From the NCBI RefSeq assembly GCF_031453675.1, contig NZ_JAVIZX010000001.1, positions 248,001 through 312,000 of the forward strand: a DNA stretch of 64,000 nucleotides, in the 5' to 3' direction. The notes beneath the pieces are model-generated. The model was not told the DNA's origin. It ran no database searches and saw only the letters and a program-made list of their open reading frames with translations. Source of the DNA: Paracidovorax wautersii. GTDB lineage: Bacteria > Pseudomonadota > Gammaproteobacteria > Burkholderiales > Burkholderiaceae_C. Numbering within the stretch: the first letter of the stretch is position 1; the number at the start of each line of letters is the position of its first letter. Below, piece after piece: positions 57,144 through 64,000 of this stretch. Made by a program: the position numbers and the translations under genes.

Positions 57144-59960
57144 GTGACACGTTTGCTGAATCTTCTGCTGCTGTGCCTGGGTTTGTGTCTTGCGATGGGT
57201 GCGCGCGCCGAGCCGGCAGTGGCGCTGCATTACGGCGCCCAAGCCCCGCTGGCCGATCTGAAGGTGTTCGACATCGCGGTCATCGAACCGGGCCACGGGC
57301 AGGACCCGGTGCGCTACCGCAACACGACGGGCAGCGAGCTTTACGCCTACGTATCCGTCGCCGAGGTGCAATCGTCCCGCCCCTACTACCCCGACATTCC
57401 GGCCGCATGGAGACTTGCGCGCAATGGTGCCTGGGACTCGGAGGTGATCGATCAGACGCCTGCGCAGTGGCCGGAATTCTTCGCCACGCGGGTGATCGCC
57501 CCGCTGTGGCAGCAGGGCTACCGCGGATTCTTCCTCGACACCATGGACTCGTATCGCCTCGCGAACCAGTTCGACGAGGCGGCGCAGCAGGCGGGGCTGG
57601 TGCGTGTGATCGAGACGCTGCACAGCCGCTTCCCAGGCATCCAGCTCATCCAGAACCGGGGCTTCGAGATCGTGGAACGCGTGCGCGACAAGATCCGCAT
57701 GGTCGCGGCCGAGTCGCTGTACAAGGGTTGGAATGCCGGCGCGCGCCGCTATGAAGACGTTCCTCCCGCCGATCGGGAATGGCTGCTGGGCCAGTTGCGC
57801 ACCGTGCGCGAGCGCTACCAGCTGCCGGTGCTGGCCATCGACTACGTGCCGCCGCATGACCGGGAACTGGCACGCCAGACGGCGCAGCGCATCAAGGAAC
57901 TGGGTTTCATTCCCTGGGTGACCGACAGCGCCATGCACACCATGGGCGTCGGCGGCGTCGAGCTGGTAGCCCGGCGGGTGCTCTTCATGTACGACAGCGG
58001 CGAGTCGCCGGCGCTCAACTACGCCAACGCCCACCGCTTCCTGCAGATGCCGCTGAACCACATGGGCTATGTGGTGGACTATGCCGACGTGCGCAAGCCG
58101 CTGCCCGAAGGCGTGCTGCGCGACCGGTATGCCGGCGTGGTCACGTGGTTTTCCGGCTTCGTCCCCGAAGCCCACAGCCGCCGCCTGAGCCAGTGGCTGC
58201 AGGCGCGCATGGCCGAGGGCATGCCGCTGGCCATGATCGGCGACTTCGGCATGCAGCCCGACAAGGCCTTCGCGGACCGCCTGGGCATCCAGACCAATGC
58301 ACCGCTGCACCAGGGAGATCTGCGCACCGTCGCCCAGCACGCCATGATGGGCTTCGAAATCGCGCCTGCGCGCCCGGAGCGGCAGTTCGAGCCTGTCCGG
58401 CTGACGGCTGCGCAGCAGCGCACCGCAGAGCCGCTGGTCGAGTTCCGCGACCAGCGCGGCCAGTCGTTCGTGGCAGGAGCCCTCACGCCCTGGGGAGGTT
58501 TCATCCTCGACCCGTACGCCCTGGTGGAGATTCCCGGCACCGAATACGCCCGCTGGGTGATCGACCCATTCGCCTTCATTTCCCGGGCACTGTCGCTCCC
58601 CCCCCTGCCGGTGCCGGACGTCACGACCGAAAACGGCCGCCGCCTGTTCTTCTCGCATGTCGACGGAGATGGTTTCCCATCGCTGGCCGAGCTGCCCGGC
58701 AGCCCCATTGCCGCCGAGGTGCTGCTCAAGGAGATCTTCGAGAAGTACAAGGTGCCCCAGACCATGTCGGTGATCGAGGCCGAGGTCGCACCTCACGGGC
58801 TGCACCCGGAGATGAGCAAGCAACTGGAGGACATCGCGCGCCGCATGTTCCGTCTGCCGCACGTGGAAGTCGCGAGCCACACCTATTCCCACCCGTTCCT
58901 GTGGGACCAGAGCGTCAAGCACGGCCTGTTCAAGGACAACGCAGAAGCGGCCGTCAACCTGAGCCTGCCCGGCTACACGATGGACCTGACGCGCGAGATC
59001 GTGGGCTCCAGCAACTACATCAATCAGCGCCTGGCGCCCCAGGGCAAGCCGGTAAAGATCCTGCTCTGGTCCGGCGACACGGCCCCCAACGCCGAGGCGC
59101 TGGAGATCACCGACAAGGCCGGGCTGCTCAACATGAACGGCGGCGACACGTCCATCACCCGGGCCAACCCTTCACTCACCGCGGTCGGCGCGCACGGCAT
59201 CTACAAGAACGGCCATTTGCAGGTCTACGCCCCCATCACCAACGAGAACATCTACACCAACCTCTGGCGTGGCCCGTACTACGGCTTCGAGCGCGTGATC
59301 GAGAGCTTCGAGATGACCGACAAGCCGCGCCGCATCAAGCCGGTGGACATCTACTATCACGTGTACTCGGCCAGCAAGCGCGCCGGGCTCAATGCCCTGC
59401 ACAAGGTGTACCGCTGGGCGATGGCCCAGCCGCTGCACCCCGTGTACGCGTCGGACTTCATCCGCAAGGTGCACGACTTCCACAGCTTCGCGATCGCCCG
59501 CGACGGCCAGGGCTGGCGCCTGCGCGGCGATGGCGCGCTGCGCACGGTGCGGCTGCCGGCCGACCTGGGCGCTCCGTCGCTCGCCGCCAGCCAGGGCGTG
59601 GCCGGCTTCCGCGATGGTGTCGAAGGCCGCTACGTCCATCTGACGGGCACCTCGGCCTGGCTCCAGACGGCAGGTGCCAGTGGCAATGCACCCGCTGGAT
59701 TGCCGCGCCCCTACCTACGCGACGCGAACGCCCGCCTGGAGAGCTGGAAGCCCCAGGCCGATGGACGTGAGGTGGATTTTTCCCTCAAGGGCTTTGCAGC
59801 GCCGCTGCAGTTCAGCCTGGCCGGCGCCGAGGGCTGCCAGATCACCACAGCCAACAACCGCCCGCTGGCGCCGAGCAAGGCGTCGTCCACGGCCACCGCT
59901 CCACAGTTCGAAATCCAAGATGCTGCTGCGCAAATCCGCATCCGCTGCGCTGCCCGCTGA
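57144..59960 (+). CDS. pelA: Pel polysaccharide hydrolase/deacetylase PelA
   Basis: 938-residue periplasmic protein that trims and partially de-N-acetylates Pel exopolysaccharide during export. A signal peptide (ending GARAEPA) is followed by a GH114-like TIM barrel (about 25-280, with Glu190 in AAESLY as the likely catalytic acid) and a NodB-like deacetylase (about 500-760). Asp507/Asp509 in SHVDGDG and His579/His583 in SHTYSHP match Pseudomonas PelA Asp528/530 and His600/604 with a constant offset of 21. Length is near that of Pseudomonas PelA (948). Starts at GTG with no clear ribosome site. The last 41 bp overlap pelB. Confidence 0.93.
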   Translation: MTRLLNLLLLCLGLCLAMGARAEPAVALHYGAQAPLADLKVFDIAVIEPGHGQDPVRYRNTTGSELYAYVSVAEVQSSRPYYPDIPAAWRLARNGAWDSEVIDQTPAQWPEFFATRVIAPLWQQGYRGFFLDTMDSYRLANQFDEAAQQAGLVRVIETLHSRFPGIQLIQNRGFEIVERVRDKIRMVAAESLYKGWNAGARRYEDVPPADREWLLGQLRTVRERYQLPVLAIDYVPPHDRELARQTAQRIKELGFIPWVTDSAMHTMGVGGVELVARRVLFMYDSGESPALNYANAHRFLQMPLNHMGYVVDYADVRKPLPEGVLRDRYAGVVTWFSGFVPEAHSRRLSQWLQARMAEGMPLAMIGDFGMQPDKAFADRLGIQTNAPLHQGDLRTVAQHAMMGFEIAPARPERQFEPVRLTAAQQRTAEPLVEFRDQRGQSFVAGALTPWGGFILDPYALVEIPGTEYARWVIDPFAFISRALSLPPLPVPDVTTENGRRLFFSHVDGDGFPSLAELPGSPIAAEVLLKEIFEKYKVPQTMSVIEAEVAPHGLHPEMSKQLEDIARRMFRLPHVEVASHTYSHPFLWDQSVKHGLFKDNAEAAVNLSLPGYTMDLTREIVGSSNYINQRLAPQGKPVKILLWSGDTAPNAEALEITDKAGLLNMNGGDTSITRANPSLTAVGAHGIYKNGHLQVYAPITNENIYTNLWRGPYYGFERVIESFEMTDKPRRIKPVDIYYHVYSASKRAGLNALHKVYRWAMAQPLHPVYASDFIRKVHDFHSFAIARDGQGWRLRGDGALRTVRLPADLGAPSLAASQGVAGFRDGVEGRYVHLTGTSAWLQTAGASGNAPAGLPRPYLRDANARLESWKPQADGREVDFSLKGFAAPLQFSLAGAEGCQITTANNRPLAPSKASSTATAPQFEIQDAAAQIRIRCAAR

Positions 59961-62900
59961 ACGGCCCATTCTGGCGCCTGCGTGGCTGATCATGCTGCTG
60001 GCCGGCATGGTCGGCGGCGGGCTGTGGCTGCTCTATCCGCGTCAGGATCTGGAGCGGCGTCTGGCCGACACCACCGATTCCGCCCTGTCCGTGGCGTACC
60101 TGCACAACCTGCTGCGCAGCGATCCGGACAACCCGCAGCTGCGCCTGCTGCTCGCCCAGCGCCAAATCGCCCAGGGGGACATCCTGGATGCCCGGACCAC
60201 GCTGCAGCCCGCACTCGATTCGCCCGACCCGGTGCTGCACCGCGATGCGCTGTGGGCCTTGTGGCAGCTGTCGTACACCGAGTGGCTGCAAACGCCCGAG
60301 ACCGATGCCGTGCGGCGCGGTGCCATGCGCGAAGAGCTGCGCCAGCAGCTCCGCGCCCTGTCCAGGGAGCAGTGGCCTGCACAGCGCCAGGTGGAACTGG
60401 CCCGCCTGGCGGCCCAGCTGGACGAACCCGTCCTGGGGATCGACATCAACCGCCGACTGGCCGAAGCGGAACCCGATCCGCGCAAGGCCGCGCAGCTGTA
60501 CGAGCGCGCCGCCAAGGAAGCCCTGGCCCAGTCCGACTACGAAAGCTGCGCCGCGCTCTATATGTTGGCCCGCAAGACCACGCCGGACCCGCAGCAGGCC
60601 AAGGCGTACTACACCGCCGGCGTGACCGCGCTGCAATCGGGCAACCAACCCGTGGCCGCGCTGGAGCTGGCCGAACGCGAGCTGGGCCCGCTGGCCAACG
60701 ACCCGCAGATCCTCTTCATGCTCACCAACCTCGCCCGCGCGGCCGGCCGGCCGGCGGCGGCGGACCGCTTCGTGCGAAAGCTGCTGCAGCTGTCGCTGCT
60801 GCGGCAGTACGGATGGGAGGGCGAGACATTGGCCAGGGCTCCATCGCCAGCGCAACCGCTGTTGCGGCCCGTCGCCTGGCGCCCGGCTGCAGAGACGGCG
60901 GCGCCCGCCTACGACGACGGCGCCCATTACCTCCAGCCCCCTCGCTTGCAGGACGCGCATGCCGAAAGCATGGCCGGATCAGGCGAAACGGCCGAATGGC
61001 AAAAGCTACCGGTGCAGCAGAAGGCGGTCCCGGATGCCTCCCGCGTTCTGCAGCCGGGCCTGCCCTACGACGAGAAAATCTACAGCCTGGCCTACGAGGT
61101 GTTCCTGGAGAACGGAAAGCAGGACGATGCATGGCAGATCGCCAGTGCCGCGGTGCGCCAGCAGCCGGACAACCTGGTCTGGCGCGAACGGCTCGCCCGG
61201 GTGTCCGACTGGACCCAGCGGCCTGCAGAGGCGCTGGAACAATGGCTGTACCTGGCGCGCAAGACGCAGCGCGACGACGCCTGGCAGGCCGTTCTGCGCA
61301 TCGCTCCCGGTCAGTTCGATGACCCCGCACTCGTACAGGCCCTGCGCTACCAGTTGCAGCGGCGCCCGGACGATCCGCGGCTCGTGCGCGAGCTGGTGGC
61401 TACCTACGAGCGCATCGGCGAACCGCAACCGGCCATCGACTACCTGCAGCGGCATTCCCGCAGCCCCGAAAGCATCCAGCTGCTGGCCCAGTTGGCGGAG
61501 CGTGCCGGGCAGCCCGATGTGGCCCTGGCCGCCTGGCGCCGGCTGCTCTCGGACCCTGCTCAAATCACCCCCACCCGCGCCATGCAGGCGGCCGTGCTCG
61601 CGCTCACCCACGGCCAGCCCGATGAAGGGCTGCGCTGGCTGGAGGCCGCCCGGCGGCAACCGCCCACGCTGCAGGAGGCATCTGAATACTGGCGCCTGAT
61701 GGGCCAGCTGGCGGAGAGCCGGCGCAACGACGAGCTGGCGATAGAGGCCTACCGCAAGCTGGCGGAGAACGACGGCGCCGACATCTCCGACTACGACGCG
61801 CTGATCCGCCTGCTGCTGCAGGACCAGCCCCTGGAAGCCGCGCGGCTGTCCGAAAAGGCATGGCTCCTGTTCGATGAGCCACGCCACCTCGTACAGGCGC
61901 TCACGCTCTACAGCGGTCGCAACCGGTGGGGCGATATCGAGGCACTGCTCAAGCGCCTCGACCCGGACCCGGCCGCCAAGCGCCACGGGCTCGCCCGGGT
62001 GCAGCGCAATGCCGAGTTCCTGCGCCTCGTCGGCCTGTACCACCAGAACGCCGGGCGCGTCGCCCAGGCACGGCGCTATTTCGAGGCTGGCCTGCAGCTC
62101 AGTCCCGACTCTCCCGCCATGCGGCAGGCCCTGCTCTGGCTTTTCATCGACGGCAACGATGCGGTCTCGCTGCGCACGCTGCTGGCCTCGCGCGAGCAGG
62201 AATGGTCTCGCGACCCGGAGCTGCACGACTCGCTGGCAGCCGCCTACCAGGCCCTCTCGCTGCCCCAGACAGCGCTGGACCGGTACCTGACCCCGCGCGT
62301 GAAGGGCCACGAGGACGACTTCCTGTGGCTGATGAACTATGCCGACGCGCTGGATCAGAACCAGCAGGTCGACCGCTCCTGGCGGCTGCGTCGCCACCTG
62401 CTGGCGCGGGAATGGGGCAATGTGCGCGGCGGTACCCAAGCGGCCGCCACGCGCATGACATCCCAAGAAGCCCGCCAACGCTGGCTGACGGAAGACGGGC
62501 TCGACCAGACGCGCCGCATCGCCCGCACCCGGCTGGTGCTCACGCAGCGGCCGGGCGACGCGGCGCTGGACGTGCTGCGCGAACTGCTGCGCCTGGACAG
62601 GGACGCGCAGAACGGGCTGTCCAATGCCGCGGCGGAGACCGCCATCGGCTGGCTCCAGGACGCCGGCGAATATACGGCGGAGCGCGGCTTCCTGTGGCAC
62701 CAGTACGCCCGCAGCCGGAGCCTGCGCAGCAACCGCCCCCTGTGGGCCGACATCACCGTGGCGCTGGCCGAAGACGACAAGGCCGCCACAGGCCAGTTGC
62801 TGGAAGCTTTCGACGAACGACTGCCCCGCTACGACCGCGTGAACGCCGCGCGCGCCGTGGACGACCTGCGCCTGGCCCAGACCGCCGCCTTCGACGCCCA

Positions 62901-63897
62901 GCACCACCAGCACGACGACCAGCCCCTGCACCTGCAGCTGGAGGAAAGCCTGCTGGCCTTCAGCGACCATGCCGGCACGCAGCTCACACGCCAGGACCTG
63001 GGCGGCATGCGCGAGTCCGCAGCCGAGGCGGTGCTGCACATCGCGATGACGCCGCGCCTGTCGCTGGACCTGGACTTCGCCAGCATCCGCCGCAATGCCA
63101 CGAGCGAAACGGTGGTGTTCGAGCCGCCCAGCGAGCGGGGTCTGGAGGCCGTCCTGCGCTGGCGCCATCCGGACGGCGAAACGCTGCTGCGCGCCGGGCA
63201 CCGCGAAAGCTTCAAGACCTATACGCCGCTGCAGATCGAGCATGAGCAGCGCATCGACAACCGGCTCACGCTGCGGATGGATCTGGGCATGGAACTGCAG
63301 AGCCAGGACAGCCTGGCCCTCCGCATTGCCGGCATGAAGGACCGGGCCGGGGCCAGTCTGCGCTACCAGGCCACGCGCCAGGACCAGGTCGTCGCCATGC
63401 TCTGGGCAGAGCGCTACCGCCTGCAGACCGGCACGGAGGTGGGCAGCGGCCGGCACGGCTCGCTCAGCTACACCCACAGCTATCGCGTGGAGGCACCGAG
63501 TCTGGAGTTCGGTGCGTTCTGGTCCACCCACGACTTCTCGCAGCGCGACCTTTCCACCCTGTCACCGCAGGACCAGGAGTTCCGCCGCTACCTGCCACCG
63601 TCGATCACCGAGGTCGGTCCCGACTACTTCGTGCCGCAGAGCTTCAGCTTCTATGGCCTGCAGGTTTCCACCAACATGCGCTACGAGCAGGAATACACCC
63701 GCGCGCTGCGGCCGTTCGCCTCGTTGAGCCGGACCTGGCACAGCCGGCTCGGCCCGGGCTACGGCCTGCGGATGGGCGTGGCAGGCTCCCTGCTGGGCGC
63801 GGACCATGTGCGCCTGAGCTGGGGCCTGGGCAAGTCCGGCCTGCAGACCGAGGGCCTGACGCGCGACCTGCAATTCAGCTACCGACTTCACTTCTAG
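59920..63897 (+). CDS. pelB: Pel outer-membrane export protein PelB
   Basis: 1325-residue protein with one N-terminal membrane helix (about residues 16-40, LAPAWLIMLLAGMVGGGLWL), a long TPR superhelix (about 45-1000) and a C-terminal beta-barrel of about 300 residues ending in the outer-membrane signature LQFSYRLHF. In Pseudomonas the TPR part binds PelA and the barrel is the export pore. It is about 130 residues longer than Pseudomonas PelB (1193). The ATG is within the end of pelA (41-bp overlap); pelC follows 14 bp after the stop. Confidence 0.92.
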   Translation: MLLRKSASAALPAERPILAPAWLIMLLAGMVGGGLWLLYPRQDLERRLADTTDSALSVAYLHNLLRSDPDNPQLRLLLAQRQIAQGDILDARTTLQPALDSPDPVLHRDALWALWQLSYTEWLQTPETDAVRRGAMREELRQQLRALSREQWPAQRQVELARLAAQLDEPVLGIDINRRLAEAEPDPRKAAQLYERAAKEALAQSDYESCAALYMLARKTTPDPQQAKAYYTAGVTALQSGNQPVAALELAERELGPLANDPQILFMLTNLARAAGRPAAADRFVRKLLQLSLLRQYGWEGETLARAPSPAQPLLRPVAWRPAAETAAPAYDDGAHYLQPPRLQDAHAESMAGSGETAEWQKLPVQQKAVPDASRVLQPGLPYDEKIYSLAYEVFLENGKQDDAWQIASAAVRQQPDNLVWRERLARVSDWTQRPAEALEQWLYLARKTQRDDAWQAVLRIAPGQFDDPALVQALRYQLQRRPDDPRLVRELVATYERIGEPQPAIDYLQRHSRSPESIQLLAQLAERAGQPDVALAAWRRLLSDPAQITPTRAMQAAVLALTHGQPDEGLRWLEAARRQPPTLQEASEYWRLMGQLAESRRNDELAIEAYRKLAENDGADISDYDALIRLLLQDQPLEAARLSEKAWLLFDEPRHLVQALTLYSGRNRWGDIEALLKRLDPDPAAKRHGLARVQRNAEFLRLVGLYHQNAGRVAQARRYFEAGLQLSPDSPAMRQALLWLFIDGNDAVSLRTLLASREQEWSRDPELHDSLAAAYQALSLPQTALDRYLTPRVKGHEDDFLWLMNYADALDQNQQVDRSWRLRRHLLAREWGNVRGGTQAAATRMTSQEARQRWLTEDGLDQTRRIARTRLVLTQRPGDAALDVLRELLRLDRDAQNGLSNAAAETAIGWLQDAGEYTAERGFLWHQYARSRSLRSNRPLWADITVALAEDDKAATGQLLEAFDERLPRYDRVNAARAVDDLRLAQTAAFDAQHHQHDDQPLHLQLEESLLAFSDHAGTQLTRQDLGGMRESAAEAVLHIAMTPRLSLDLDFASIRRNATSETVVFEPPSERGLEAVLRWRHPDGETLLRAGHRESFKTYTPLQIEHEQRIDNRLTLRMDLGMELQSQDSLALRIAGMKDRAGASLRYQATRQDQVVAMLWAERYRLQTGTEVGSGRHGSLSYTHSYRVEAPSLEFGAFWSTHDFSQRDLSTLSPQDQEFRRYLPPSITEVGPDYFVPQSFSFYGLQVSTNMRYEQEYTRALRPFASLSRTWHSRLGPGYGLRMGVAGSLLGADHVRLSWGLGKSGLQTEGLTRDLQFSYRLHF

Positions 63898-63911
63898 AGA
63901 GAGGACCCACC

Positions 63912-64000
63912 ATGCTTCACCGCCGCAAACTCCTGCAGGGCCTGAAAACCATCGCCGCCGGCAGCGCCCTCGTGTGGCTGGCCGCCTGCTCCACCATCGA
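63912..64000 (+). CDS. pelC: Pel lipoprotein PelC, start only (cut by the window edge)
   Basis: 29 codons are visible: a positively charged N-region (MLHRRKLLQGLKTIAAGSAL) and a lipobox LAAC after VW. That is a lipoprotein signal peptide. Position directly after pelB and an AGAGGA ribosome site fit PelC, the outer-membrane lipoprotein that rings the PelB pore, but the body of the gene lies outside the window, so the name rests on synteny. Confidence 0.75.
   Translation, partial: MLHRRKLLQGLKTIAAGSALVWLAACSTI

Overview
The window is about 64 kb of a GC-rich chromosome. Gene content and order (hemA-prfA-prmC-grxD; proB-obgE-rpmA-rplU-ispB; pilBCD-coaE-zapD-yacG; M23 peptidase-secA-argJ; petABC-sspA-sspB; hisF-hisI-hisE...tatABC) point to a betaproteobacterium of the family Comamonadaceae, most like Acidovorax/Paracidovorax. 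The Bug-type solute receptor and the ZapD/YacG/CoaE/PilD block also fit that group. This is a judgement from synteny and protein sequence; no database search was run.

Layout. 1-10.5 kb is accessory: a truncated MscS-like channel, then a minus-strand cluster with an AraC-type regulator, an aromatic-acid type MFS permease, a nitroreductase, an acyl-CoA ligase and a Bug receptor. After it come a LysR regulator and a divergent quinone oxidoreductase with a palindromic operator between them. 10.5-25.2 kb is housekeeping: haem synthesis, translation termination, glutaredoxin, a Lon-like ATPase, a CorC-like membrane protein, a lytic transglycosylase, proS (broken by one base), rppH, proB, obgE, ribosomal proteins L27 and L21, polyprenyl synthase and tRNA-Pro. 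25.3-33.7 kb holds type IV pilus genes pilBCD with coaE-zapD-yacG, converging on mutT-DUF815-argJ. 33.7-44.7 kb carries secA, an M23 peptidase, dciA, tRNA-Thr, sspB/sspA, the cytochrome bc1 complex, mscL, pdxA and a Nif3 protein. 44.8-54.2 kb has an MHS-family permease, a DegS-like protease and a long minus-strand run hisF-hisI-hisE-DUF4870-patatin-HIT-tatA-tatB-tatC. 54.3-64 kb has a dicarboxylate symporter, galE and, divergent from it, the start of a Pel exopolysaccharide operon (pelA, pelB, first codons of pelC).

The most interesting material is non-coding. First, two MITE-like palindromic elements (15771-15929 and 49557-49823) share an internal core of about 77 bp, in opposite orientations, and have related ends of the form GAACnTnTnnACGA. 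Second, about ten copies of a short two-hairpin repeat (consensus around TTGATAGCTGCTTGCGCTTA..TAAGCGCnAGnGGCC) are scattered between genes, often directly after a stop codon. One copy supplies an alternative start codon for prmC, one forms a bidirectional terminator between degS and tatC, and two face each other at a convergent gene junction. Third, the GalE beside pelA has a cysteine at the position that lets other GalE enzymes accept UDP-GlcNAc, so it may feed GalNAc to Pel. No CRISPR array, prophage, transposase gene or rRNA was seen.
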